From: Paralithodes platypus
Lineage: Eukaryota > Arthropoda > Malacostraca > Decapoda > Lithodidae
Reading direction: 5' to 3'
NCBI GenBank assembly: GCA_032716605.1
Contig: CM064580.1
Coordinates: 31,351,684 to 31,415,683, forward strand
DNA length: 64,000 nucleotides
Numbering within the stretch: the stretch's first letter is position 1; every line of letters begins with the position of its first letter. The translations under genes and the position numbers were made by a program. Shown in pieces: positions 34,014 through 47,379 of this stretch. The notes under the pieces were generated by a model that had not been told where the DNA came from, made no database searches, and worked only from the letters and a program-made list of their open reading frames with translations.

Positions 34014-34700
34014 TAGGATAGCTTAACAATTTCTGATAATAGGGCAGACACAGTTGCTCAGTTATTGCTAGACAAGGTAATCTTTGCATATGGCATCATT
34101 TCAGAGGGTATCTTGAGTGATAGGAGCATAGAGTTCACCAATGGACTCTGATGCCAAATGGGAAACACCCTAGGGTACCAGGTTCGTCATACCTCCCCCT
34201 ATTGGCTACAAGGGAATGCCATCTGTGGAAGACACCATAGAATCCTAGAAAACTCTTTGCAAGCCACCCTCGCGTCACAAGCTACAGATACTTACTTAGA
34301 ATGGCCAGAACTTGTTCAAGAGAATTGTATAGTGGATAAATAAGTCGGTGTGTGGGACAACGGGATTTACCCATTTCGGTTTCATTTTCGGAGCAACTCA
34401 AAAATTGACTCAAGAAAAAGCTGTAAACTTTCAGGGGGAAAATCCAGTTTCGAGACGGTGCGCAGTACATCGACCAAATGTACAAGCAATGCCATGAAAT
34501 GTGGGAACATATAAACCAGGATCCACCTAAAGAGAAAGTCATACAGAGAAACCCCTATTAGTGGGGCGAATATGAATTAATTAGGCGCAACGATCCACTA
34601 CATGCAGGAAAGCTAGAAAAGAAAGATGCTGTCCCTTTTAAAATACAGTATGCCAAACGCTCGGTCCTTATCAAATTCAGTACTAGGATGAATGGGGAAA
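34014..34700 (+). pseudogene. Gypsy-1 pol, right half: integrase C-terminal part
   Basis: After the Tc1/mariner-like element the plus strand resumes gypsy-1 integrase with TQLLSYC and SLHMASFQ-like decayed text (LLLDKVIFAYGI in the family). QMGNTLGYQVRHTSPYWLQG follows, then HHRILENSLQATL, where the third catalytic residue region would lie. The stretch from 34341 on contains pieces such as INQDPPKEKVIQRNPYYWG across frames, typical of the C-terminal tail. Many stops are present. With 21200-22198 it forms one old gypsy copy in two parts. Confidence 0.7.
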
Positions 34701-35424
34701 CTAAAGATTAGCCATATTCATCACACCATGCAGTATGAGGAGAAAATTTGGGATGACAATGGGTCCACAGGTTACAGCAGTCCCTGGGATTCAGGTGAAG
34801 ACGAAAACAAATTAGAACCTGAGCGCATATCTTGCTGTGGGAAAAGACAAACCTTTTAAGCCAATGGCAAGTATTGATAAACAAACCATTCAATTTGGCG
34901 TGGTTATTCTAGTCTATCATTCAGTCTAGTACCCGAAATCGACCGGAAGGTAGGCCAGCCGGTCCTCCTTCGGAGATGTTCTCTGAATGGGTCATGGAGA
35001 CAGAGTGCTTCTGAGCTACTCACCCCAAGGCTTTACATGCGGCACCGGAAATTGCACTCCAAGCTGATTGGTTGTCAATGCACAGGTGTCTTTGCAACTC
35101 TGTTTACCGGCCTGGCATTCTTTCTCTGCATAGCCATTGGTATTCGTACTATTCTCGTCACATTAATACCCAAGCAATGCACCTTTCTGTGAAGTTTCGT
35201 CATGAACAAACTGGTGCTTGGGGATTTGGGGCAGTTGATTGGGCGGGTGCTCTGCATCGCATAGCTATGTAGTTAGCCAATCATGTGTGGTACTCATAAA
35301 CACTGATATCAACCTCTATCTGATGCTTTGCAACCTCCAATGCTGATTTCAGATTGGTTGCATCTCGTGGCACTTCTCTCGGCATATTTTCTCTTCCCTT
35401 TTTACTTCAACAAAAATAATCTAT
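34701..35424. other. End of gypsy-1 or unassigned DNA
   Basis: This may include the 3' end of gypsy-1, but I cannot identify an LTR. No gene is supported. A (CTAT)n run closes the segment at about 35420-35441 and belongs to the tail of the next LINE. Confidence 0.35.
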
Positions 35425-36798
35425 CTACCTATCTATCTATATGCTCAGGCCCCATCCCATTTTGGGGGTAGCCGACTCAAGACAGAGCAAGAACAGGGAA
35501 AACACAAAAACAACATAAAACAACAAATAAACACAGATAAAAAGCACAAACTCACACACATCCAGGCCTCCCAGGAGAAGACCCAGAGACCAGGGTCACC
35601 AAGGTCGCTCCAGCACTCCCCCGTCCCCCGACCACCCGGAGAGGTTCCGATCTCGGCAGGCAGACATGCAGCGGAGCCAAAGCCACAAGCCCTCCCACCA
35701 CACTTCCAGGCGCACCCTTCATATTAATCGTCTCCCTGGGCCAGGCGCCTGATGGACTATTATCTAGTCCAACTTGCGCCCGACCCCTTACTCCAAATGA
35801 CCACGTGTTCACTCAACTATTCACAAGCATTCTCCATTCACTCCTGTCCACCACCACTTCCCCTGCCTGATCTATAGTCATTCCTCTATCATCCAAAGCC
35901 TTTCTTACACAGTCTCTCTATCTCAATGGGGGTCTTCCTGCCCTTCTATCTCCCCTTGTACCTGACTCACATATTCTCTTTGTAAGCCTTTCATCTCCCA
36001 TTCGTTCAACATGACCATACCAGCTCAGCACCCTTCTGTCCACTCTGGCTGACAAATGTTCCTGCTGCCCCACTCTCCTACGTATCTCTTCATTCCTCAA
36101 TCTGTCTCTACGAGTAACTCCACACATACTCCACAAGCAGCTCACCTCCATCACATCCAGCCCTCTTTTCTCCTTTTTTTCAGAGCCCATGTCTCAGCCC
36201 CATACATCACTGTTGGCACAACATTCCTTGATACAGTGCACTTTTTACTTTCACTCCGAGATTTCTCGTCTTCCACATACTTCCCATTGCTCCGAAAACC
36301 TTCCTTCCTTCACACACTCTCTGTTTTACCTCCACTTCCATACCTTCACTCCTGCTTATCGTTCCTCCTAGATATTTAAAACACTCTACTTGTTCCATTA
36401 TTTCTCATCCAGCCTCACATCTAGATTCACCCTATGCTCTCCCCTATTACACACCATTACTTTACTTTTATTGACGTTCACCTTCAGTTTCCTCCTTCCA
36501 CAAACCACACCACTCTTTGACTACCCGCTGCAGTTTCTCATCAGAATCCGCCACCAAAGCTGTGTCATCAGCGAACAGCAACTGATTCAACTCCCAATCT
36601 CTACCATTCTTTCCTACTAAACCCAATCCTCTTCCCATAGTTCTCCTTTTCACCTCCCTCACCACACCATCCATAAACATATTAAACAGCCATGGTGACA
36701 TTGCACAACCCTGTCGCAAACCTACCTTTACCTCAAACCATTCACTCAACTCACCATTTCCTACTCTCACACATGCTCTGCTCCCTTCATAAAAGCTC

Positions 36799-37239
36799 TT
36801 AACCCGTGGAGCCCCGGCTAGTTTTGTAATGTTTGCGCACCAGAACCCGGCCGGTTTTCAAAAAATTGTTTTATTCCAGAAACAATAGCGAATGGGTTAG
36901 GAATGAAGGAAAAACCACGAAAAAACGCTCAAAAAGCTTAAAAAATGGTCCTACAGAGCCCCCGAAAATGGATTTTACAAGAGTAAAAAATTGAAGACAA
37001 TTATCCCAAAAAAACAGGTTATTGCGCGCTCGCGCGCACGCACGTGGACTTTGAGAGCTTTAAACTATCGGCACGGTTGCGTGGGATACGTACACAGTTC
37101 CCATACAAATCTGAGCCCTCTTGAGTGGCTACACCTGAGGTCACGGTCGGCGCAATTAGGGTGACGCGCGCGTCTCTGGGGCTGTGCGTTACATACATCG
37201 CCGACGCGTCAGACGCGTCGCTGGGGCTGTACGGGTTAA
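36799..37239. mobile_element. TTAA-flanked MITE (family B) in the LINE RT
   Basis: The left end is TTAACCCGTGGAGCCCCGGC and the complement of the right end is TTAACCCGTACAGCCCCAGC, with TTAA at 36799-36802 and 37236-37239. Excision with one TTAA restores the LINE codons GGNLLEAVKSFYEGS. Length is 441 bp. The right part is rich in GCGCGC and ACGCGTC. It is the same family as 28457-29166 in opposite orientation. Confidence 0.9.
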
Positions 37240-38212
37240 CTGCTTCTAACAAATTTCCTCCTATTTCATAAATCCTTAACACCTTCCACATTGCTTCACG
37301 GTCCACACGATCATACGCTTTTTCCAAGTCCATAAAAGCCCAAAATATCTCCTTATGCTTCTCTAAATACTTCTCGCATAACTGTCTTACTGCAAACATC
37401 TAATCCACGCACCCTCTTCCCCTCCTAAAACCGCACTGTTCTTCTCCTTTTGCAACTTCCGTACACTTTATTATCCTCTCTATCAACACCCTGCCATACA
37501 GCTTTCCAACCACTGACAATAAACTAATACCTCTATAACTTGAACACTCCTGCCGATCTCCCTTCCCCTTGTACAACGGCACAATACATGCACTTTCCAG
37601 TCTATTGGTACCATTGACACAGCAAAGCACACATTGAAAAGTCTCACCAACCAATCTATTATCACATCTCCACCCTTCTTTATACACTCCACAGCAATAC
37701 CATGCAAACCTTCTGCTTTTCCCGCTCTCATTTGTTTCACTGCTTCTTTCACCTCATTTTCCTCAATCCTTTCATTCATTCCCTGCCACCTGGGTGGCCT
37801 GGGTAACCTATCTCCATCCACCTCAGCTTCAATCACTGCTTCTCTTCCATCTCTTGTATTTAACAAAGATTCAAAATACTCGGCATATCTTTTCCTCACT
37901 TCAACTGGTTCCACTAGTAATTCTCCATTTACATCTTTCACTGACTCTTCCCTCTTTTGTCCTCCTTTCCTTACTGTATTTACCTCCTTCCAGAACATCT
38001 TCTTTCGTTCTTCAAAATTCTCACTCAGCCTTTGACCCCACCTTTCGTTTGCATATTTTTTCGCTTCTCTAATTTTCCGTTTTGCCTCTCTCCTTTTCTC
38101 CTTGTACCTCTCGCATACCTCAACACTACCATCCTGTAAAACCCTCTCAAAACACTGTCCTTCTCCTCAACTGCCTTTCTCACCATATAATTCCACCACT
38201 CGCTTCCCTTCC

Positions 38213-39535
<1,323 letters not shown>

Positions 39536-39700
39536 AAAATAATTGATTTAAAACAAGTTTTGAATTAAAATATTGATTTTGATATATACAATAATTCATT
39601 TAACTGAACTGATTATACTGTCTTCCTTTCAAGATAAAAAGTAAAACAATGTATTGCTTTTATATGACCCATCTCTAATGTTTTTTTGGTATATTTGTTT

Positions 39701-40245
39701 GATTAGATTAATATCCAGTATTCGAGAATGGATAATAATTCGTAGCCGTGTGCATAAACCTTTAACCGTCTTGGTGGTATAATGGTTAATGTGTCTAAAA
39801 ATGTGTGTGTGATAACCCAGGTTCGCATCCCGGTGGATCACATATATGCTTTCATTAATTTCATTGGATGTGTTTGTTGTTGTGGCAAAATTAATAGAAT
39901 ATAGATTATCAGTAAGTTCAGTGATATTTCGTAGCGAGGCCGGTCTATATGATCTGTGCCCCATGAATATGCTTTCCTCTCACTTAACATTATAGGCTAC
40001 CATAGTGCGGTTGGGAATATGAACATGATTAGATTAATATCCAGTATTCGATAATGGATAATAAGTCGTAGGCGTGGGCATAAACCTTTAATAACCGTCT
40101 TGGTGGTGTAATGGTTAAGGTGTCTAAATATCTGTGTGTGATAACCCAGGTTCGAATCCCAGTGGATCACATATATGCTTTCATTAATTTCATTGGAGGT
40201 GTTTGGTGTTGTGATGAAATTAATAGAATATACCGGTAGATTATA
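39701..40245 (+). repeat. Tandem pair of tRNA-like units (SINE-like)
   Basis: Two direct copies, starting GATTAGATTAATATCCAG at 39701 and 40027, share about 215 bp. Each holds a 74-nt tRNA-like core (39768-39841 and 40097-40170). The core has GGTGGTATAATGGTTA (box A-like) and GGTTCGAATCC or GGTTCGCATCC (box B). T-arm pairing is poor, so working tRNA genes are unlikely. The flanks also match (GATAATAAKTCGTAG before, CATTAATTTCATTGGA after), so the duplication covers more than the tRNA core. Confidence 0.7.
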
Positions 40246-40874
40246 TTGATATCCTCATGTTGTTTAAACAAAGTTTCTTGTATACATTGATTAGACGAAT
40301 TTATTTAATCTTATTCAGGTATCATAATTTTAGACATGTGTTTCTTACAATTTTTCTATTTGTTTGACTTGTAGTTTATTATATAGGTCAGCTGAGGAAA
40401 AGCCTCTATTATTAATGGGATACGAAAATGTAGCATTCTGGCATACCTTTTGCGTTAGTGAGTATACTAATTGTGGAAAGGAAAATAATAAAATAAATAG
40501 TCATTCTCTGCAAATATTTTAACCCTGAATCTTATCAAATGTCTCCACCCCTAACATCACTCATGTGACGCAGGGCTCTCTTGTGGTAATGCAAAGATAG
40601 GGAATGTTTTATCCTTGATGCTATTTCAGACTCTCAAAACTTAGTAGGCCTACTACTTTTCTTTTTTAATAAGTTATATTCCTTTTTTTGTTTTTTGTTT
40701 ATAGACAGTCATCATTTTGCTGTCCATTCATGTAAGATGAATGGATTTGTAAAAGAAAACTGATAAGCATTTCAATAAATTACTATAATTCATATTACCA
40801 GAGATATTGATGTTGAATGTATCTCAAAATATAGGTATACAAAATAAGTTTAAAATGTGGTAACATTAATTATG
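40246..40874. other. AT-rich intergenic DNA
   Basis: No gene or repeat structure recognised. Confidence 0.4.
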
Positions 40875-41464
40875 AAAGTACTTTCACCGATATTATACTC
40901 AGTTGTGACTATTATACGGTAGGTATCCATCTTAAAGTACTTTCACCGATATTATACTCAGTTGTGACTATTATACGGTAGGTATCCATCTTAAAGTACT
41001 TTCACCGATATTATACTCAGTTGTGACTATTATACGGTAGGTATCCATCTTAAAGTACTTTCACCGATATTATACTCAGTTGTGACTATTATACGGTAGG
41101 TATCCATCTTAAAGTACTTTCACCGATATTATACTCAGTTGTGACTATTATACGGTAGGTATCCATCTTAAAGTACTTTCACCGATATTATACTCAGTTG
41201 TGACTATTATACGGTAGGTATCCATCTTAAAGTACTTTCACCGATATTATACTCAGTTGTGACTATTATACGGTAGGTATCCATCTTAAAGTACTTTCAC
41301 CGATATTATACTCAGTTGTGACTATTATACGGTAGGTATCCATCTTAAAGTACTTTCACCGATATTATACTCAGTTGTGACTATTATACGGTAGGTATCC
41401 ATCTTAAAGTACTTTCACCGATATTATACTCAGTTGTGACTATTATACGGTAGGTATCCATCTT
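40875..41464. repeat. Ten perfect 59-bp tandem repeats
   Basis: The unit beginning AAAGTACTTTCACCGATATT starts at 40875 and every 59 bp to 41406, ending at 41464. I see no base differences among the ten units. The left edge forms a 14-bp palindrome TGAAAGTACTTTCA. There are no variable spacers, so it is a satellite-type array and not a CRISPR. Confidence 0.95.
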
Positions 41465-42000
41465 AAAATAAGGCTTAACGATATTAATAACTGTCAATGG
41501 TTCAGTTGTGTTCCATTGGAGAAATGGCAGAAAGCTGTTCTCGGTCTGCATAACAGGAGGATTTGTCCACGTATAATGGCATAGGTACAACATGTCAAGA
41601 GTTGTCCAATTTCTGTATACTAAAAGATGGCCATGGGAGATGAATAGCAGGGATGCTGGTGGTGTTGGGGGGATGGTAGAAGTCGTGAGGAAGGAGAGTG
41701 TTGGATAATGCATGGGGGATGAAAAATGCATGTTGATGGAAAGTAAAATATAGTGAGAGATAAGAATTCAGCCAAGTGATTTTTTGTGGGGGTGATGTAA
41801 GGCAAAAGGTTACAAAGTAGCCGGCAAGGATAGCGTAGCATATATTCCAATAAGAGTTATTACGAAGGAAGAGTGTCATGAGTAATTAAGTTAATGGATA
41901 TGGAATAACAGTATTGACTTACAATATCTGCTTGAATACGCAGGTCTGATGTAATGCGTACCTCTCTATTTATGTGTCTTTTTATAACTATTTGTCAGGC
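41465..42000. other. Unassigned DNA after the 59-bp array
   Basis: The minus strand of about 41480-41880 is open in two frames (up to 115 residues), with Pro/His/Leu-rich text and no recognisable domain. I do not call a gene. Confidence 0.35.
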
Positions 42001-42005
42001 ATTTT

Positions 42006-42041
42006 CTCTCTCTCGGCATTCTCTCTCTCTATCTCTCTCTC

Positions 42042-42108
<67 letters not shown>
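42006..42108. repeat. (CT)n microsatellite
   Basis: CT repeats with a short interrupted 5' part, then about 30 uninterrupted dinucleotides. Confidence 0.95.
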
Positions 42109-42112
<4 letters not shown>

Positions 42113-42298
42113 ACCCGACATTTTTAAGAACCTGTTCCACTGCTGTTGATGACCTCCAGGTGATGTGTGCTCAGATAAAATCCTCTTTTGGAAAAGAAAA
42201 AAGTCGACAGAGGTAAACAATTCATGAACGTCACACTATTTATTATATTAAAAAGTCTTGCCTCTCTGAAAAATCCGTATTGGTATTAACCCGAGATT

Positions 42299-43561
42299 AT
42301 GACGCGTGTGTGTATATACTGTATATACTGTGTAAGTAAAATAGAATCCCAGCCACATCAAATTGATAGTAATAACGAACATTCTGATAGCGTAGATTTT
42401 CCGTCCAGGTCCAGTAGTTCAACAGGTAAAAATAAATTAGTTAAAAACAATAGAAAAATAGTTGCAAATACAAGTAATAGTTTGAGTGTTTATTATACAA
42501 ATTGCAGGAGTTTATGTAACAAAATGAACGAACTTAGAGCACTGGTTAGCAAAGAAAATATAGACATAATAGCGCTAACTGAAACATGGATTAATACAGA
42601 AACCAGGCATTTTTTAGCAGAGTTTGATATACCGGGATATAGTTTGTTTAAATATGACCGAACAAGTAAGAGGGGTGGCGGTATAGCAGTGTTTGTCAGG
42701 AGTTCATTAAAAAGCTGTACTAAATCAGGTATTAGAGTAAATAATGAAAATGAAAGTGTTTGGGTAGAAGTTAACGAAGGTAGTGAGACTTTAGTTATTG
42801 GAGTTATGTATAGACCGCCAAATATGAGTAGAAATGACGGAACATCATTATGGGAGGAAATTAAAATAGCATCAAGGCTTAGCAACGTGTGCATTATGGG
42901 GGATTTTAATTTCCCTAATATAGATTGGCAGCAACAAATAGGCGACTCTGATTCAAAGGAGTTTATTGAGGTAGTACAAGATAGTTTTTTATCTCAATTC
43001 ATAGATACGCCGACTAGAGGTGATAATATTCTCGATTTAGTTTTCAGTAACAATGAACATATGATAAATAGTGTAGAAATCGGGGACCACCTAGGAAATA
43101 GTGATCACAATTCTGTGTATTTTAATATACAATGGAAAGGCAATATCAGAGAGAATACAACATTAATACCTGACTTCAGAAAAGCCAATTATGGTGGGTT
43201 AAGAGAAGCCCTGTTAGCTGACCCTATGGTCAAAAAATTAAGTCGATCCAGGTGTCCAAATGAGTGTATCCTTTCTCAGGCACCTGTCATCTTAAGTCAG
43301 GAGGAGACGTCAAACTTGGTAGATACATACGATAATTTTATCAAGTCAGTATTCAATGCGCAAAATAAATATATCCCCAAAAGAAAATTTAGATCAACAC
43401 AGAACCAACCCAAATGGATGAATAATAGACTATTAGATCTTCTAGGAAAAAAGAGAGGAATATATAGAAAAATTAAAAAAGGCGAAATTCACCTACTTGT
43501 TTACTATCAGAATCTATCACGACAGGTAAAAAAGGATATTAGTAAAGAAAAAAAATTATGA
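42299..43561 (+). pseudogene. CR1-B ORF2, endonuclease part
   Basis: A 420-residue open frame. A Ser/Asn/Lys-rich leader (residues 1-60) is followed by an APE-type endonuclease: VYYTNCRSL at 64-72, ALTETW at 92-97, YRPP at 171-174, MGDFN at 200-204 and SDHN at 268-271. The catalytic-type Asn, Glu, Asp and His residues are therefore present. After about residue 300 comes the linker to the reverse transcriptase. The frame ends at an A8 run at about 43550; reading seven A would continue into the next segment. This looks like a single-base slip, not decay by stops. The nick-making endonuclease starts target-primed reverse transcription. Confidence 0.85.
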
Positions 43562-44579
43562 AATTAAGGTTGCCAATGATTCAAAAAATAATCCTAAAGC
43601 TTTTTACCAACTATATAAATCCAAGGTTAGAGATGTAATTGGTCCCCTTAAAACTTCGATAGGAAAATTGACACAAAGTGATTTAGAAATGTGCAGTACA
43701 TTAAATAATCAATTTCTTTCCGTTTTCACTAATGAAAATTTGGCACAGTTTCCAGAAGTCCGTAAGGTATACAGCGATAGTATAGAAAATAGGTTAAGTA
43801 CGGTTACTATAAGTAGAAATGATGTGGTTAAGGAAATTGACAGACTGAAACCTCATAAATCGCCTGGTCCTGATGAGGTATATGCTAGAGTATTAAAAGA
43901 ATGCAGAGATGAGTTAAGTTATCCATTAACATTTCTATTTAACAAGTCATTAGAAACAGGTATAGTTCCAGAAGCTTGGAAGCTTGCAAATGTAGTTCCG
44001 ATCTTCAAAAAAGGTGATAAATCAATAGCATCCAATTACCGTCCCATTAGTCTCACTTCAATCATAGGAAAACTACTAGAGTCAATTATTGCTAGGCAAA
44101 TGAGAAACCACTTAGAAACATTTAACTTAATCAATTCTTCTCAGCATGGATTCACTCAGGGACGGTCTTGCCTTACTAATTTGCTTAGTTTTTTCTCAGA
44201 GGTATATGAAGCAGTAGATAATGACAAGTCATATGATATTATATATTTAGATTTCAGTAAAGCTTTCGACAGAGTCCCTCATGAGAGATTGATGAGAAAG
44301 GTTGAGGCACATGGAATAGGTGGGGCGTTGTTAGGATGGATTAGGTCATGGCTAATTGGTAGGAAGCAGAGAGTCAGCATAAATGGTACCAAGTCAGAAT
44401 GGGGAGCAGTCAAAAGAGGTGTCCCTCAGGGATCGGTATTAGGTCCCCTGTTGTTTCTTATATACATAAATGACCTAGATTTAGGTATAACTAGTAGGAT
44501 AAGTAAATTCGCAGACGATACTAAAATAGGGAGATCAATTGATTCAGATAGCGATATGAGTGCCTCCAAAGGGATCTAG
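43562..44579 (+). pseudogene. CR1-B ORF2, reverse transcriptase part
   Basis: Open from shortly after the A8 slip. From the ATG near 43668 it is 303 residues: SPGPDE at 65-70, NYRPISLTSIIGKLLE at 123-138, QHGFTQGRSC at 159-168, YLDFSKAFDRVPHERL at 193-208, GVPQGSVLGP at 251-260, LIYINDLD at 264-271 and FADDTK at 281-286. All catalytic Asp positions are kept. A frame change near 44556-44565 follows. With intact palm motifs and no internal stop, this copy was active recently. Confidence 0.85.
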
Positions 44580-45305
44580 ATACCTTACATGAATGGTCAG
44601 TAAATTGGCAGATGAAGTTTAACATTGACAAATGCAAGGTATTAAAGATAGGGAAGATGCAAACAAATGTTAAATATAAACTAGCTAATTTAGAATTAGA
44701 AAATTCAGACTGCGAGAAAGATCTAGGTGTGTTTGTTAGCAATGATTTGAAGCCTAGAAAACAGTGTATAAGCGTTCGTAATAAGGCAAACAGGATTCTC
44801 GGGTTCATCTCTAGGAGTGTGAGTAACAGAACTGCTGATGTTATCTTAAAACTTTACTTGTCATTAGTGAGACCCCATATGGATTATGCTGTCCAATTTC
44901 GGTGTCCTTATTACAGAATGGACATAGATTCATTGGAGAGAGTACAGCGTAGAATGACAAAAATGATCCATAATATTAGAAATCTTTCGTATGAAGAAAT
45001 TAGGTTTACATTCGTTAGAGAGACGCAGAGTTAGAGGGGATATGATAGAGGTGTTCAAGTGGGTTAGTGGGATTAACAAAGGGGACATGGCAAATGTACT
45101 AAAGCTCAGTGATAGCGAAAGAACTCGTACCAATGGTTTCAAATTAGATAAATTTCGTTTCAGAAAAGATATAGGCAAGTATTGGTTTGGTAACAGAGTT
45201 GTAGACGGGTGGAATGGACTACCAAGTGCTATAGTGGGATCTAAAACTGTAGGGAGCTTTAAGATAAAATTGGATAAGCATATGGACGAGAAGGGTTGGG
45301 TGTGA
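44580..45305 (+). pseudogene. CR1-B ORF2, thumb and C-terminal part
   Basis: Reads WSVNWQMKFNIDKCKVLKIG, LGVFVSNDLKPRKQC, LSLVRPHMDYAVQFRCPYY and SLERVQRRMTKMI. One more frame change near 44998 separates this from LGLHSLERRRVRGDMIEVFK, FGNRVVDGWNGLPSAIV and FKIKLDKHMDEKGWV before the stop. This tail, in particular WNGLP, is characteristic of CR1/jockey ORF2. Confidence 0.85.
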
Positions 45306-45524
45306 AGGGGGATCAGCCGGGTTGGGCCAATCAGCGCTCTGCAGACCTCCATAATCCTGCGTTAATCTCTAACCGTTTTGGTAAGATGATCCTCAGGGTA
45401 TTAGAGTGTGAAGCCTATAATTGGGCTTTGTAATGAATTGGGGTTGTGTGGGACAGGGATCTGCCTTGCTTAGGCCAATCGGCTTTCTGCAGACTCCCAT
45501 TTTCTTATGTTCTTATGTACTTAT

Positions 45525-45553
45525 ATATATATATATATATATATATAGTATAG

Positions 45554-45607
<54 letters not shown>

Positions 45608-45735
45608 TGTATATATATATATATATATATACAGTATATGCAGTATATTTATATATATAATAATATGTATATATATTCTGTATACCGGTATATATATATA
45701 TATATATATATAATTATATATATATATATATTCAC
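45525..45735. repeat. (TA)n microsatellite, interrupted
   Basis: TA repeats with interruptions such as GTATAGATTTA, CTG and CCGG. They follow the CR1-B 3' end directly. Confidence 0.9.
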
Positions 45736-46344
45736 GCAATACCTTCTTAAGCTAAATATAATCGTCTACTGATAAGGTTAACACTAGATTAATTTTGTCG
45801 GAATGAGACACGAGAAAGCAAAAGAGAGAGGTGGAAGAAACAGATCGTTTTCTTATTGTCAACATGGCAAGGTGGGTTAAAGTAGTATGAGTACACTAAG
45901 AGTATTTTATGAAGTATTTGTGCATTTTATGCTGGTAATTATTAGACAATTTAATTAAGCTTAGTATGGGTCAGTGGGAGTTAGAGGGATAATTTAGCTA
46001 GAAATTACCTTTCTATTATTAATGGCCCTTCCACATCTGATTAAACTCGTCTAATTTTAGTCAGAATACTGAGGAAAAAAAATATTAAAATGTAAACTAC
46101 TCTAAGATGAAGCATCGTATGGGAAGAAGTAGACCAATTAACAGGTGAATTCAAAGACGCTTTATATGATTAGAGGGAGAGGCTTGCAAGGAATCTAGCA
46201 GACTGGAGAAATGTAGAGGATTGAAGGGAAGAAGTTTTTCAGGACTACAACACAGATTGTGGAATGGTTGGGGTAAACTGGGAAAGAACCTCAACTCTGA
46301 ATCTTTAGTTTGTTTCCCTGATACTAACCTATGTTAGTATTTAT
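45736..46344. other. Unassigned intergenic DNA
   Basis: No gene or element end recognised. Confidence 0.4.
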
Positions 46345-46353
46345 ATGCTATAT

Positions 46354-46354
<1 letters not shown>

Positions 46355-46390
<36 letters not shown>

Positions 46391-46392
46391 GC
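46355..46392. repeat. (TA)n microsatellite
   Basis: About 18 TA dinucleotides directly 5' of a perfect hairpin. Confidence 0.9.
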
Positions 46393-46404
46393 CTTAAGTG
46401 CTGT

Positions 46405-46437
46405 CAAGCCACCCAGCCACAGGGGCTGGGTGGCTTG
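46405..46437. repeat. Perfect 14-bp stem hairpin
   Basis: CAAGCCACCCAGCC, loop ACAGG, then GGCTGGGTGGCTTG. A GC-rich perfect stem in AT-rich DNA, isolated from any gene; it may be the remnant end pair of a small fold-back element. Confidence 0.85.
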
Positions 46438-46683
46438 ATTGATCTACCGGCTCTTATATTATCAAATTTTATGACATTAGCGTCTCAAACTGACGTAATG
46501 GTAAATAGTTGTCCGAAGTGTAAATTAACCTCTTATATACGATGCGACATTATAATCTATTTGTTGGTCCTAGCTAAATCATTGTATTCAGCTTAGTAAT
46601 CAAAGTGGATGGTATGGATCCTTTCTAAGCTGAATTATGTCATACAATGTTAACCAAGATACAATTTTAATGACGTCATCTTT

Positions 46684-47070
46684 TTCGGGTGGATAGGCCT
46701 CGTTAGCCTTGAACGGCAACCCATCTAGGGGAGATAAACTTATAAAAATTCGGGTGGATGGGACTCGTCAGCCTTGGTCGGCAACCTATCTAGGGGAGTA
46801 AACCATATACAAGTGAGTACTGCTATCTTAGGGTGAAGCAGGTTGGTGGATGGATTAGCCGCACACCACTGTAAAAAAATAGTGCTAAAAATACATAAAA
46901 GGCCTCGGAGTCAGACGGACCCTAAATTGAGTGGTCAATCCTGTAAGTCCTTCAGTAAACTGGCATGGGTTGTCCCTCTTAAAGGGGATAGGTTCGCTTG
47001 GCGGCATTTTGTGTATGGCCACCCCCATTAAGGGGAGTAAGGCGTCTGGCAATAGATATATAGATAGATA
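46684..47070 (+). mobile_element. Retroposon fragment with GATA-type tail
   Basis: Starts with two direct copies of a unit containing GGGTGGATRGG, CTCGT, AGCCTT and ATCTAGGGGAG (46687 and 46752). It continues through a unique body and ends in AGATATATAGATAGATA. Simple tail plus abrupt body suggests a LINE or SINE piece. No coding domain is visible. Confidence 0.5.
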
Positions 47071-47379
47071 TTTTTCAAGGTTTGTGGAGGACACACATTT
47101 TTCCTAAACTGAACGAAATCATCAAAAGTTAGTGATAATTAAATTAGAATGACTTGATCGTATGCAAGAGGTTAAACAAGATATGTACCCACAATGGCAT
47201 GCACCCCAATTTCTACACCAAATGAGATCCATCAAAGTCGTCCACAGAATCCTTGACGGCAGGTTGAGGGTCAGTGAAGGCCAGGAGTGAGAGTCAATAG
47301 GGTTGATGAAGGACCTGCTCAAGACGTAGGTGGAGTCCCTACCTCAGGAATATATTTTTACCATTATATTTCCCCCTCT
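47071..47379. other. Unassigned DNA
   Basis: No gene or repeat structure recognised. Confidence 0.35.

Larger units (their letters stand above)
42299..45530 (+). mobile_element. CR1-like LINE (family B), nearly intact ORF2
   Basis: One long ORF2 runs from the endonuclease through the reverse transcriptase to a C-terminal stop at 45305, with only about three single-base frame changes. It has a 3' untranslated part ending TTCTTATGTTCTTATGTAC, a short tandem octamer like the CR1 3' hallmark, followed by (TA)n. No ORF1 is seen upstream, so the copy is probably 5'-truncated near 42.3 kb. It differs from family A (50161-54870) in sequence and 3' end. Confidence 0.85.

Noticed and set aside
40875..41464. 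CRISPR array
   Set aside because: Units are continuous 59-bp repeats without spacers, and the genome is eukaryotic.
42299..43561. Host endonuclease gene
   Set aside because: The APE-type domain leads directly into a reverse transcriptase and a CR1 3' end.
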